Under the pieces are notes generated by a model. It was given only the letters and a program-made list of their open reading frames with translations. It ran no database searches and had not been told where the DNA came from. The translations under genes were made by a program, and so were the position numbers. DNA of 64,000 bases, taken from Gammaproteobacteria bacterium. GTDB taxonomy: Bacteria; Pseudomonadota; Gammaproteobacteria; Tenderiales; Tenderiaceae. The stretch lies in the NCBI GenBank assembly GCA_021731365.1, contig JAKFXL010000037.1:126037-190036 (forward strand), written 5' to 3'. This document shows positions 29,266 through 39,075 of this stretch, one piece after another. Numbering within the stretch: the first letter of the stretch is position 1; the number at the start of each line of letters is the position of its first letter.

Positions 29266-30273
29266 TTAATAGTGCTGTTTAAGCGCTATGTTCAGTAAAA
29301 AATCGGGGGTTGTATCGGTAAACAGATTTTCACCCACCCCGATGTCAAGTTGTGTAGTGGAGGTGAGGTGAATTACTCCGCCCACGGTCAATTGCAGTGT
29401 ATTGTTGCTGAGTTGATCAAGGGCGCTGCGGTAAAATCCTGCGTGACTATCAAGTTGGGCAATAATATCAATGTTTGATGTGGCATTCCAGATAACGCCA
29501 GCGCTGCCAAAAAGGACTGAACGGCGCTGGATGTTGGCAAATTTATCGCTGTCGCCTAGCAGTAGTACCCCGCCATTGAAAAATGCGTTGTATTGCCAGC
29601 GACTGAGTTGGTACTGGTGAGAATAGGCGGCGGAGATAGCCAGGTCGGTTGCGCCGCTGCCGTTGAGCCGATTAGCATCGCCTGTGGGTAGCTTGAGGCT
29701 GACATGTAGGCTCAGTGCGCTGCGATCATCGTTATGGAGCTGTCGGGCCCCAAACAGGCGGATGTCGCCCAGCCCATTTTCAGGGCTTTGTATGTTTAAT
29801 ACGGTGGCACCATCACGTGTGTAGGCGTAGTTCAGGACATTGCTAGGGCTCTGGTTGCGTTCGGTATTGGAGAGCCCGAGCATTTTGTGCCATCCCTCAA
29901 TGAAGTTGTCCAATATACCGTTGTGGTGCCCAACCAGTGGCAGTTCTGCGCCAATCTCGGTGTGGTTGCCGATGGCACGTCGCAGGGTGAAGGAGAGACG
30001 GATGCTCTCTCCATCCAGGGTGATGACTTCGTTTCCTACCACTTTGTTTATAATAGAGTTATTGGCGGTGTCAAAAGCTATGTCAAGGGCTGTTCTATTT
30101 GTTGATAACAGTATTGCTGGTTGTGTGGTGGGCAATCCGAATATCTGAATGAACGGGTTTTGGTTTTTGATGGATAAGGGCTGAGGGGGAAGCTCCCTGG
30201 CGGGGGTAGCTTGGCTAATAAAGGTTAACGTTGTTAAAACCAAGAGCAGGATTGGTTTTATCGCGGGCAACAT
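29266..30273 (-). CDS. DUF3187 family protein, probable outer-membrane barrel
   Basis: 335 residues with a signal peptide (to about residue 25, QATPAREL). The body shows alternating strands with family phrases such as NQNPFIQIFGLP, ALDIAFDTANNS and LKLPTGD, and it ends in an alternating strand with a terminal aromatic residue (NIALKQHY), as in outer-membrane barrels. Known only as DUF3187; no function is established. It follows the DUF3943 gene by 3 bases, so they form an operon. Confidence 0.75.
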   Translation of the reverse strand: MLPAIKPILLLVLTTLTFISQATPARELPPQPLSIKNQNPFIQIFGLPTTQPAILLSTNRTALDIAFDTANNSIINKVVGNEVITLDGESIRLSFTLRRAIGNHTEIGAELPLVGHHNGILDNFIEGWHKMLGLSNTERNQSPSNVLNYAYTRDGATVLNIQSPENGLGDIRLFGARQLHNDDRSALSLHVSLKLPTGDANRLNGSGATDLAISAAYSHQYQLSRWQYNAFFNGGVLLLGDSDKFANIQRRSVLFGSAGVIWNATSNIDIIAQLDSHAGFYRSALDQLSNNTLQLTVGGVIHLTSTTQLDIGVGENLFTDTTPDFLLNIALKQHY

Positions 30274-30276
30274 TTA

Positions 30277-31104
30277 TTACCAACTGAGATGTGCTTGTAA
30301 ACCCACGAGTGTGGGCAGGGAGTGGTTATCGTCGTGGGTGCGACTCAAGAGTGGCACAATCTCTATACTGGCCTCTTTGTACCCAAACGCCTTGTCAACC
30401 CGCTTATTAATAACGCCGAGCGGGTCAGTGAAAAAGAGCTTAATGTTGTCGCCAGTGGTGGCATAACCACGCTGGTTGATGCCACGGAGGATGTTTTCAC
30501 GTGCAATCATAAAATATTCGCCAACAACAGCCCCCCCCACTGGGGTAAATATCAGATCCTGTATTGAGGCGGGTTCAAAAAGCGCTTCAATCCCGTATTC
30601 ATAAATGGTCGACATAACTGTGCCGTAGAGTAGGGCCCCCTGTCTGTCAAAGCCACGTTGACGTGCACGCACGTAATAAACAGAGCCAAAGTAGGGATGG
30701 CCTATATAGTTGACCTCCCAATTATCCTTATCTTTACGTAGGTTGTGAACGTTGTCATCCCATTTGCGAAAGATATTGCCCCGTTTCTGGTCGTCCCCCC
30801 ATTGCGATACACTTTGTGGCATTAGGTAAAGCACACCAACCACACCCACTTGATAGAGCATGAATAGTTTGCTGTCGTGCAGCAGGCCATCCCAGTCAGG
30901 TGTGGCTGGCAGGTTCAGATGAGGGAACTCCAGCTGATCTGGGGTGGTTTGGTTGGGGATAGAAGGTGATATTGCCAGATTGTTATTGTTACTTTCTGTT
31001 GGTGTGTCCAGATAGCGGATATCGCCATCGGGTGGCGGAGTGCCAAAACAGAACCCTGACAAGGTTAATAAACTGACAAACAGCACTATAGTTTTGAAAA
31101 TCAT
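30277..31104 (-). CDS. DUF3943 family protein
   Basis: 275 residues with a signal peptide ending near FCFGTPP. The conserved part contains NYIGHPYFGSVYYVRARQRGF, YEYGIEALFEPASIQDLIFTPVGGAVVGEY and NPL-like motifs that mark DUF3943, a family suggested to sit in the outer membrane or its periplasmic face. Function unknown. Paired with DUF3187, whose start lies 3 bases past this stop; together they suggest an envelope role. Confidence 0.75.
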   Translation of the reverse strand: MIFKTIVLFVSLLTLSGFCFGTPPPDGDIRYLDTPTESNNNNLAISPSIPNQTTPDQLEFPHLNLPATPDWDGLLHDSKLFMLYQVGVVGVLYLMPQSVSQWGDDQKRGNIFRKWDDNVHNLRKDKDNWEVNYIGHPYFGSVYYVRARQRGFDRQGALLYGTVMSTIYEYGIEALFEPASIQDLIFTPVGGAVVGEYFMIARENILRGINQRGYATTGDNIKLFFTDPLGVINKRVDKAFGYKEASIEIVPLLSRTHDDNHSLPTLVGLQAHLSW

Positions 31105-31795
31105 TAAAGTAAGTCGTTAAATCCGAAAAATATAATACCGCCCCGGCATTAAGGGGCAATTAGATAGAAAACAGGCTGCAGAGGATAGCGGGTTTTGGCG
31201 GCTATTACCATTTTACTAGTGTCTTTGGCTGTTTAATGGGGGGTGTGCTGTCCGGTGGCTGGGTTTTTGTTGTTCGATGAGGGGCGGTTGAGATAGCACG
31301 GTTATTGGAATAGTGTAAAAAGCAAAGTTAACTGATTGATTTCTGGTAAATGTGGCGCTTATCCACAATAGCTGTGGATAAGTATGTGGACAAACCTTGG
31401 AAATGGCCGTTTAGCCCCGGTGATATCAGGGGCTGTAATAAAATGGTCATTTTTTGACCGGATTGTAACTCATTGAAAAATAAGAGAGATGGCAAAGGTT
31501 TTTGTGGGTATTGAGAAAAGTAGCAGAGATTGACATGCTCGCATGTGCTGATATGAGAGACTGTTAGTAAGTGTTGACATTGGGGCGTGTTAGGGTTGCA
31601 AAAATAGTTGATATGTGAAGATTATGAAGCGGCTTGAGTCAAAGTGGTGGATGTGGGGGTTGGCCACTGGCACATATAGTTGCGTACAGAGTGGCTAGAT
31701 TTCTGTAGCATCAACTGCAGTTGTATTGGCTGGAGAGGTGTCCGCCGGTTGACCTGGATCGTGGTTTGGACAGATGAGAAAAAGGATCTAATACG
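31105..31795. other. Long intergenic region, no gene seen
   Basis: About 690 bases separate two divergent genes. Short frames here lack ribosome sites and do not look like proteins. The outstanding signal is the DnaA-box cluster at 31359-31393, listed separately. The promoters for DUF3943 (minus) and the ChaN-like gene (plus) must lie at the two ends. Confidence 0.5.
31359..31393. promoter_or_regulatory. Cluster of three DnaA boxes
   Basis: TTATCCACA (31359-31367) is a perfect DnaA box on the plus strand. TGTGGATAA (31373-31381) is a perfect box in the opposite orientation, and TGTGGACAA (31385-31393) is a third with one change from consensus. Three boxes within 35 bases are unlikely by chance. 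There is no dnaA, dnaN or mnmG near, so this is probably not oriC. Confidence 0.65.
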
Positions 31796-33007
31796 ATGAA
31801 TTTCGTTTTTAAGGTGATGATGTTTTTTGCAGCCATTCATCTGAGTTCATGGGTACAGGCCGAAGAGCAGTTGAACGAGCCTGATTGTGTACCAGAAGGC
31901 AAGGTGTTGTTGCCAGCATCGAATCTCTGGACATCAACCCTTGGACTGATTGAGCAGGTCAAAGATCAGGACATCGTGCTTCTTGGGGAGCATCACGATA
32001 ACGTTGAACATCATCGCTGGCAGTTGCAGATGATTACGGGATTGCATGTATTGAAACCAGATCTGGTGCTTGGTTTCGAGATGTTCCCTCGCCAAGTCCA
32101 ACCGGTACTGGACCGTTGGGTCGCGGGGGAGTTGACTGAGGAGGAGTTTTTAAAACAGGTGAAGTGGGCTGAGTATTGGAATTTTGATGCGGCTCTCTAC
32201 TTGCCACTATTTCATTATGCACGGATGAATAAAGTCCCCATGTATGCATTGAACGTCAACCGCACATTGATACATAAGGTTGGGGCTGGTGGATGGGATA
32301 GTGTGCCAGTCGCTGAACGAGAGGGGATTTCCAAACCGGCCCCTGTTGGCGAGGATTATAAAAAGATGCTGGCATCGGTTTTTATGAGCCACGGTACGGC
32401 ACATAATGCGGGTGCCGGTGTAGATGATCAGCTTGGATCCGTTTTGGGAAACCCGGCGTTTGGCCGTTTTGCTGAGAGCCAGTCTGTTTGGGATCGCGCC
32501 ATGGCTGAAGGGATTGTTACAGGGCGTCAACAGCATCATGGGGCAATGATGGTGGCAATTATGGGAAGTGGCCATATGATGTACCACTTTGGCGTCCCCG
32601 AGCAGCTGAAGGCGCTGGGTGAAGGGGAACCGGTTGCACTGATCCCATGGGATACAGAGTTTGACTGTAGTTATATAGATAAAAAATTTGCTGATGCCGT
32701 CATAGGTCTGCGTATTTCTCGGTCTTCACAAAAAAATGAGCAACAAGAGCGCCCGCGCCTAGGGGTCTATCTGGAAAAGGGAGAGACCGGGGTAGTGATT
32801 AAACGTGTTGTGCCAGGTAGTTTGGCAGAGCAAAACAGCTTAAAAGAGGCGGACGTTATTGTCGAAATGGCATCCCGGTCAGTGACTGAGGTGGAGCAGG
32901 TTGTTGACAGCGTGAAGTCTATGCAGCTAGGTACATGGTTACCTATGAAAATAAAACGCGGTAAAGATCAGGTACTCGATATTGTTGTGAAATTCCCCAA
33001 CAAGTAA
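31796..33007 (+). CDS. ChaN-like haem-binding/erythromycin-esterase-like protein with C-terminal PDZ domain
   Basis: 403 residues: a signal peptide (to about residue 22, WVQAEEQ), a ChaN domain (about 45-285) with VLLGEHHDNVEHHRWQ, FEMFPRQVQ and IMGSGHMMYHFGVP, and a C-terminal PDZ domain (about 315-400; LGVYLEKGETGVVIKRVVPGS.A). ChaN of Campylobacter is a haem-binding lipoprotein; here the lipobox is missing, so a soluble periplasmic form is likely. The PDZ suggests it binds C-termini of partner proteins or docks to a protease. Monocistronic; the next gene, a sensor kinase, starts 94 bases later. Confidence 0.82.
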   Translation: MNFVFKVMMFFAAIHLSSWVQAEEQLNEPDCVPEGKVLLPASNLWTSTLGLIEQVKDQDIVLLGEHHDNVEHHRWQLQMITGLHVLKPDLVLGFEMFPRQVQPVLDRWVAGELTEEEFLKQVKWAEYWNFDAALYLPLFHYARMNKVPMYALNVNRTLIHKVGAGGWDSVPVAEREGISKPAPVGEDYKKMLASVFMSHGTAHNAGAGVDDQLGSVLGNPAFGRFAESQSVWDRAMAEGIVTGRQQHHGAMMVAIMGSGHMMYHFGVPEQLKALGEGEPVALIPWDTEFDCSYIDKKFADAVIGLRISRSSQKNEQQERPRLGVYLEKGETGVVIKRVVPGSLAEQNSLKEADVIVEMASRSVTEVEQVVDSVKSMQLGTWLPMKIKRGKDQVLDIVVKFPNK

Positions 33008-33101
33008 ACAATCATAAATTGATGTATGTTGAACAACAGGTGCTCCTTGTTGGGAGTCTTGTTTTATGTCAACTATTAACAGATACGGACAAGCTGTCTA
33101 G

Positions 33102-36100
33102 ATGCGTGACATAAGAGGAAAGGCTGTCAGATTGGGGTTCAGGAGGCAGATTATCGCCTTAAGCCTGTTTGGTATGTTCGCCTTGACATTGACAGGCAGC
33201 ATAGCGGCTGCTTTTTTGGTTAATCAAAAACTATCCGATAACGCCCTGAATCAAGGGCATCAAATTGCATCAGCATTGGCCCACCAAAGTATTTTATCGT
33301 TAATGTCAGATCTTGTGGACAATGCCAGTGACGGCATTAGCGCTACGTTACGGTATTCAAATATACGTGGCGTAGCAATTTTTGATAAACATGGAAATCT
33401 GCTTGTTAATGCAGGTGAGAGAAAGATTGCTATATTCAGCGGTTATTCCCATGCTTTTTTACCCTTTGAAGCACTATTAACAGACGAAAGTGATGAGATG
33501 TGGGAGTTGACTGCTGCGGTTTATGATACTGATGTGCATGAACCAGCAATTGACAGTAGTATCGACCATCTTTATGAAAACCAGCCTAAATTGCTGGGGT
33601 ACGTCAGTGTCCTTGTAGATAAAACCAGTCTTTATAAAATCCAGGCTGAACTCCTTAAGGACAGCTTGTTGGTTTTTGTCGGCATGGCATTAGCGCTGAT
33701 GTTGGTTTCCGTTGTAGTTAGCCGTCAGATGACGATGCCATTGCACCATCTGGCAAGCCTTATGAAACGAGCCAAAAATGGCGAGGATGGGATTCGTTCA
33801 GATATGGATGGGCCGCTTGAGGTTTATGAGATGGCGAATGCCTTTAACTCAATGATGGATGCACTTGAGCAGCGTAAAAAACATTCGGATGAGCAACATC
33901 TATCGCTTCTTCATGAGATTGATGAGCGGCAATTGGTAGAGTGTAATCTGCGCGAGAGTGAACATCGTTTGTCGACCATTTTTAATAATGTGGTTGATGG
34001 AATGTTGATACTTGATGAATCGGGGGTGATTGAGTCAGCCAACCCAGCGGCTGAATTAATGCTTGAAACAGCAATGCCACTTATTGATTGTCACTATGGT
34101 GAAGTCATCCGAAAACTGCTGGTGGATAGGGGGCCTCCAATCCCCATGGATATAGATAAACTGTTAAAACATTGCACGGGTGGTTGTCATTTCGCCATTA
34201 AAAAAGGCGACGGATTTGTTGATATAGACTCCAAGTTCAGTGTAATGCAGATTAACGGTATTGATAAATACATCGTCATTATTCGTGACATTACTGAAAC
34301 ACAGAAGCAGAAAAATAGAATTGAGTTGCTGTTGTCGCAGCACAAAGCGGTGGTATCCAGTGTGCCGGGCATTATGATGGAGTTGGATAAAAAAGGGCTG
34401 GTTCGCTGGTTTAACAAACATGCTGAGAATGTTTTTGGTCATCTTTTAACAGGCCACGAGGAGATGGTTAGCATTTCCCGGTTTGTTGCGGTGTCTGAGT
34501 TTGATAATGTTGAAAAATGTATGGAGGCCACTTTCAGACTTGGAAAGTCAGAAATTCACATTGATTTACTGACGTTGCATGGCGCAGTTCCTTACCAGTT
34601 TAATATGGCAAGTTTGAAGGGGCACGGTGACGAAGAGACGCTATTGTTGATTGGTTTGGATGATAGTCAATCCATAATGGCGCAAAAGGCATTGCAAAAG
34701 GCCAGAGATGTGGCGTTGGAATCGGCAAAATTGAAGAGTGAGTTTCTTGCCAATATGAGCCATGAGATTCGAACGCCGATGAATGGTATGTTTGGAATGT
34801 TACAGTTAATATTGGGAGGTGACCTGGGTAGTGAGCAGAAGCGTTATGCTGAAATTGCTTTACGATCAGCGGATCAACTTCTCCATATTATTAACGATAT
34901 TCTGGACTTCTCGAAAATTGAGGCCGGAAAGCTGGAGATGCTTCAGGTTGAGGTTTCGCCCCGAACCTTGATTGAAGATCTGGCGGAGCTTTTTTCGCAA
35001 CGTGCGGATGCTAAAGGGGTGAAGTTTTATTCCAAGGTAGAAACGAATGTGCCGGACATTATTTATGGTGATCCTATTCGGTTGAATCAGATTATTTCTA
35101 ATTTGATTAGCAATGCAATTAAGTTTACAGATGAAGGCTATATCTTGATCTGTTGTGTGGTAGAGGAGGTGATGTTAGAACAGAGTAGGCATCGGGTACT
35201 CCGTATTTGTGTTAGAGACACGGGTGTTGGTATAGACGCTGGGTTACAGGAACATATTTTTGAATCCTTTGTGCAGGGTGATGGCTCATCGACGCGGCGT
35301 CATTCCGGTACAGGTTTGGGGTTGGCAATTGTTAAACAGCTGGTGGGATTGATGGGCGGGGAGATCTCGTTGACATCAGGATTGCAACAGGGCAGCAAAT
35401 TTACTGTGAAATTGCCGCTGACTGTTCCTGACAGCACGTTTGTGGGTGCTGTTAACCAGGTGGTGCCGATAAAGTTTTCTGCGTGTTATGTCGGAGACGA
35501 TGAGATGGCGGCATCCATACTGCATGATTATCTAAAACCGTCCGGGTACGGTTTGGATGTGGTGAGTATAGATCATATTCGAAATGGCAGGATTGATCTG
35601 CAACAGTATGCACTCTATTTTGTGGATTATGACCTGTGTGACTATGAGTCTGTTATCGCACAGTTGGCAGGTAGGCCTGTCAAAGTGGTGGTGATGATAA
35701 ATCAGATTCAGAAAGCAGATGGGTTGACCTATCCTGCTGAGGTGGAATTATATAAGTTGGTTAAGCCCATTCGTTATCATGCGTTGAATACATGCCTGCG
35801 AGATATGAGCGGAGCAGGGATGACCGACTCTCCATTGGCCGTGACAGTTGTTGAGACTGAGGTCATTGCCCCTAAGCAACGGTTACGACTTCTAGTGGTG
35901 GAAGATAATGAGGTCAACTTAAGGGTGATAGAGGCAATGTTGCATAAGCTGGGTTATGCCTCGATGAGTGTGCGCAATGGTCGGGAGGCTGTCGAGCAGG
36001 TAGGTCAGCAGCGGTTTGATATTATATTAATGGATTGCCAAATGCCGATAATGGACGGCTATCAGGCAACTGTTGAAATCAGGAAAGGGGCTGGCAGAGG

Positions 36101-36272
36101 GGCTGTCATCATTGCCATGACGGGGAATGCCATGGAGGGAGACAGGCAGCGCTGTCTGGCGGCTGGCATGAATGATTACATATCCAAACCCATCAGGCTT
36201 ACAGCGCTGGCCGAGGTCTTGTTAAAGTGGTCGCCGGAGCCCTTGCATCAAACACTGGAGTTGCACTCATGA
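33102..36272 (+). CDS. Hybrid sensor histidine kinase
   Basis: 1056 residues. Order: TM1 (about 18-40), an extracytoplasmic sensor region (about 41-190), TM2 (about 190-212), HAMP (about 213-266), two PAS domains (about 285-400 and 410-520), HisKA with His554 (ANMSHEIRTPMNGM), HATPase (ending GTGLGLAIVKQLVG), a degenerate receiver (about 790-890, CYVGDDEMAASILHDYL, no Asp in the usual place) and a full receiver with Asp978 (IILMDCQMPIMDGY) plus Lys in YISKP. There is no C-terminal Hpt, so phosphotransfer must pass to a separate protein. The tail overlaps spoVR by 25 bases, converging. BarA-like layout; signal unknown. Confidence 0.9.
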   Translation: MRDIRGKAVRLGFRRQIIALSLFGMFALTLTGSIAAAFLVNQKLSDNALNQGHQIASALAHQSILSLMSDLVDNASDGISATLRYSNIRGVAIFDKHGNLLVNAGERKIAIFSGYSHAFLPFEALLTDESDEMWELTAAVYDTDVHEPAIDSSIDHLYENQPKLLGYVSVLVDKTSLYKIQAELLKDSLLVFVGMALALMLVSVVVSRQMTMPLHHLASLMKRAKNGEDGIRSDMDGPLEVYEMANAFNSMMDALEQRKKHSDEQHLSLLHEIDERQLVECNLRESEHRLSTIFNNVVDGMLILDESGVIESANPAAELMLETAMPLIDCHYGEVIRKLLVDRGPPIPMDIDKLLKHCTGGCHFAIKKGDGFVDIDSKFSVMQINGIDKYIVIIRDITETQKQKNRIELLLSQHKAVVSSVPGIMMELDKKGLVRWFNKHAENVFGHLLTGHEEMVSISRFVAVSEFDNVEKCMEATFRLGKSEIHIDLLTLHGAVPYQFNMASLKGHGDEETLLLIGLDDSQSIMAQKALQKARDVALESAKLKSEFLANMSHEIRTPMNGMFGMLQLILGGDLGSEQKRYAEIALRSADQLLHIINDILDFSKIEAGKLEMLQVEVSPRTLIEDLAELFSQRADAKGVKFYSKVETNVPDIIYGDPIRLNQIISNLISNAIKFTDEGYILICCVVEEVMLEQSRHRVLRICVRDTGVGIDAGLQEHIFESFVQGDGSSTRRHSGTGLGLAIVKQLVGLMGGEISLTSGLQQGSKFTVKLPLTVPDSTFVGAVNQVVPIKFSACYVGDDEMAASILHDYLKPSGYGLDVVSIDHIRNGRIDLQQYALYFVDYDLCDYESVIAQLAGRPVKVVVMINQIQKADGLTYPAEVELYKLVKPIRYHALNTCLRDMSGAGMTDSPLAVTVVETEVIAPKQRLRLLVVEDNEVNLRVIEAMLHKLGYASMSVRNGREAVEQVGQQRFDIILMDCQMPIMDGYQATVEIRKGAGRGAVIIAMTGNAMEGDRQRCLAAGMNDYISKPIRLTALAEVLLKWSPEPLHQTLELHS

Positions 36273-37771
36273 GTGAGTTCATACTGCCCCCCTTCGTTTA
36301 GGCTCTCTATACGTACTGAGAATCCCCACAGCCTGACTAAATGTTTGAGTACATCATTGGTCTCTTGGTTTAACGGGCGCTGTTGATGGGCATCATAGCG
36401 GAGTGTCATGGAGCGATCGCCGCGCCTATTGATTTTATAAACCTGCATGTTGGGTTCTCGTGAACCAAGGTTGTACTGCTCTGACAAGGCGTTGCGGATA
36501 TGTTTGTAACCACGTTCATTGTGGATGGCAGAGACCTCTAATGAGTTGCGTTGATCATCATCAAGAATAGTGAATAGTTTCATATCACGTATCACTTTGG
36601 GTGATAGGTACTGTGATATAAAACTCTCATCCTTGAAGTTACGCATGGCAAAATCAATTACGGTAAACCAGTCGCCACCTGCAATATCGGGGAACCACTC
36701 TCTATCTTCATCGGTGGGTGATTCACACATCCGTTTCAGATCCTGGTAGATGTTTAATCCCAGGGTATAGGGGTTCAGGCCGCTGTAGTAACGGCTGTTA
36801 AAGGGGGGCTGATAGATGACGCTGGTATGTGATTGCAGGAACTCCAGCATAAAACCATCGGTTACCAGCCCTTCGTCATACAGGCGGTTAATAATGGTGT
36901 AGTGCCAAAAGGTGGCCCAGCCTTCGTTCATCACCTGTGTTTGGCGTTGTGGATAAAAGTATTGGGCAATCTTACGTACGATGCGCACAATTTCACGCTG
37001 CCAGTTTTCCAGTATGGGTGAGTTTTTTTCAATGAAATAGAGGATATTCTCCTGTGGCTCAGACGGCCAGATAGGATCCTCTGTCTCTGACTTTGATTTC
37101 TGCTGATCAGTGGGTAGTGTACGCCAGAGATCATTCACTTGAGATTGCAGGTACTCTTCGCGCTCTTCCTGGCGTTTCTCTTCGTTATCCAGAGATACTT
37201 TTTTCGGACGTTTGTAACGGTCCACACCATAATTCATCAGGGCGTGACATGAGTCGAGCAGCATCTCCACTTCAGCAACACCGTAACGCTCTTCACACTT
37301 GGTGACGTAGTTACGGGCAAATAACAGATAGTCGATAATCGAATCGGCGTTGGTCCAGGTTTTGAACAGGTAGTTATTTTTGAAAAATGAGTTGTGACCA
37401 TAGGAGGCGTGGGCGATGACCAGTGCCTGCATGGTCATGCTGTTCTCTTCCATCAGGTAAGCGATACAGGGGTTGGAGTTGATAACAATCTCATAGGCCA
37501 GTCCCATAAAGCCACGTTTATAACGCTGCTCCACACTTAAAAACTGTTTGCCAAAAGACCAGTGGTGGTAGCCAACAGGCATGCCTACAGTGGAGTAGGC
37601 GTCCATCATCTGCTCGGCAGAAATTACTTCGATCTGATTCGGATAGGTATCAAGTCCAAAGTCGGCTGCGATACGGGCTATCTCGCGGTGATAGGTGTCG
37701 AGCAGCTCAAAGGTCCACTCGGATGTCTCAGAGAGACGTTTTTTTGTGACTGCTTCTGTTGAGCTATTCAT
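36248..37771 (-). CDS. SpoVR family protein (YcgB-like)
   Basis: 507 residues, close to E. coli YcgB (about 510). Family phrases: SEWTFELLDTYHREIARIA, MPVGYHHWSFGKQF, AYEIVINSNPCIAYLMEEN and MNEGWATFWHYTI. Despite the sporulation name, in gammaproteobacteria it is a stress-linked protein of unclear biochemistry that travels with PrkA and YeaH. Start at 37771 overlaps yeaH by 8 bases; a frame to 37816 would run deeper into that gene. Confidence 0.93.
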   Translation of the reverse strand: MNSSTEAVTKKRLSETSEWTFELLDTYHREIARIAADFGLDTYPNQIEVISAEQMMDAYSTVGMPVGYHHWSFGKQFLSVEQRYKRGFMGLAYEIVINSNPCIAYLMEENSMTMQALVIAHASYGHNSFFKNNYLFKTWTNADSIIDYLLFARNYVTKCEERYGVAEVEMLLDSCHALMNYGVDRYKRPKKVSLDNEEKRQEEREEYLQSQVNDLWRTLPTDQQKSKSETEDPIWPSEPQENILYFIEKNSPILENWQREIVRIVRKIAQYFYPQRQTQVMNEGWATFWHYTIINRLYDEGLVTDGFMLEFLQSHTSVIYQPPFNSRYYSGLNPYTLGLNIYQDLKRMCESPTDEDREWFPDIAGGDWFTVIDFAMRNFKDESFISQYLSPKVIRDMKLFTILDDDQRNSLEVSAIHNERGYKHIRNALSEQYNLGSREPNMQVYKINRRGDRSMTLRYDAHQQRPLNQETNDVLKHLVRLWGFSVRIESLNEGGQYELTHECNSSV

Positions 37772-39032
37772 GCCATTGCTTCTCGAAAAGTTTTCTGAAG
37801 ACAGGGTATATCTCATCAGGTGTGGCGAGTTTTTGCATCACAAAACGGGGTGATGCTTGTGATACTTTCATGTATTCACGCCAGAGGCTACCGGCTGGCG
37901 AATTATCTTCGGCAATCTCAATGTATGCGTAATACTGTATTTGTGGCAGTAGTGTATTGATTAACAGGTCACGACAAGCGGGGGAGTCATCGGTCCAGTT
38001 GTCACCGTCAGAGGCCTGTGCTGCATAGATATTCCAGTCGCTGGTGGGGTAGCGTTTTTTGATGATGTCAGCGGTCAGTTTAAGCGCGCTTGAAACGACG
38101 GTACCTCCGGTCTCACGTGAATAGAAGAACTCCTGCTCATTCACCTCTTTGGCAACGGTGTGGTGGCGAATGAAGACCAGTTCAATGCGTTCATAGGAGC
38201 GGGTCAGAAAAAGATAGAGTAGTGTGAAGAACCGTTTGCCAATATCTTTTTCATATTGCCCCATGGAGCCGGAGACATCCATCAGGCAGAACATAACGGC
38301 CTGGGTGGTGGGTACGGGCTGGTCGATGCGGTTGTTATAGCGGATATCAAAGGTATCGATGTAGGGCACGCGGCGGATGCGCTGTTTCAACAGCTCTATC
38401 TCCTCCCGTAGCGTGATGACACGGTCGTCGCCCTCATCCACCGTTTCAAGCAATGTTTGCAACGCTGCCTCCGCTTCGTGCAGGGTCCGTTTATGCGGGC
38501 CGGCCAAGGCAATACGGCGGGCCAATGCCCCTTTCATTGAGCGAATAACATTGATGTTGGAGGGGGAGCCATAGCTGGTATAGCCGGCCCGGATTTTTTT
38601 GTATTGGGCCTCTTTGGCGAGTTGGGTCTTGATCATGTTGGGCAGTTCAAGATCCTCGAAAAAGAGCTCCATGAACTCTTCACGTGAGAGCGCAAAGGTG
38701 AACTCATCTTCACCCTCCCCAGAGTCGCTGACTGACTTGCCTTGACCACTGCCCTGTTGTGGCCTGTCGATGGTATCGCCAGTGGTGAACTCTTCGTTGC
38801 CGGGATAGATGGTGTCACGAATCCCCCCCTGGCCAATTCCAAAGGTCGGCTCAGAGATATCTTTGCTTGGGATGTTGACCTTCTCACCCCTTTCCATGTC
38901 GGTGATGCTGCGCTCGGCAATGGCACCTTCGACCGCTTTTTTTAGATGGGTTTTGTAGCGGCGAATAAATTTCTGGCGATTGACGGCGCTTTTATTTTTT
39001 CCGTTGATACGACGATCAATGATTTGGGTCAT
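37764..39032 (-). CDS. yeaH: YeaH/YhbH family protein (VWA-like, DUF444)
   Basis: 422 residues, near the E. coli YeaH length. The N-terminal DRRINGKNKSAVNRQKFIRRYK is the family signature. The C-terminal half contains a von Willebrand A-like metal site, FCLMDVSGSMGQYEKDIGKRFF (DxSxS), and GGTVVSSALK. It lies between prkA and spoVR in the well-known three-gene stress operon; the protein is thought to act together with PrkA, but the mechanism is not known. Confidence 0.93.
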   Translation of the reverse strand: MTQIIDRRINGKNKSAVNRQKFIRRYKTHLKKAVEGAIAERSITDMERGEKVNIPSKDISEPTFGIGQGGIRDTIYPGNEEFTTGDTIDRPQQGSGQGKSVSDSGEGEDEFTFALSREEFMELFFEDLELPNMIKTQLAKEAQYKKIRAGYTSYGSPSNINVIRSMKGALARRIALAGPHKRTLHEAEAALQTLLETVDEGDDRVITLREEIELLKQRIRRVPYIDTFDIRYNNRIDQPVPTTQAVMFCLMDVSGSMGQYEKDIGKRFFTLLYLFLTRSYERIELVFIRHHTVAKEVNEQEFFYSRETGGTVVSSALKLTADIIKKRYPTSDWNIYAAQASDGDNWTDDSPACRDLLINTLLPQIQYYAYIEIAEDNSPAGSLWREYMKVSQASPRFVMQKLATPDEIYPVFRKLFEKQWHE

Positions 39033-39075
39033 AATTCATCATCCCTTTCATTGGGCCATCCTTGGCCTTCTCTCT

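Noticed and set aside
31105-31795. Considered the 690-base gap as the chromosomal origin
   Set aside because: No dnaA, dnaN, mnmG or rpmH nearby and no marked AT-rich unwinding element beside the boxes; kept only as a DnaA-box finding.
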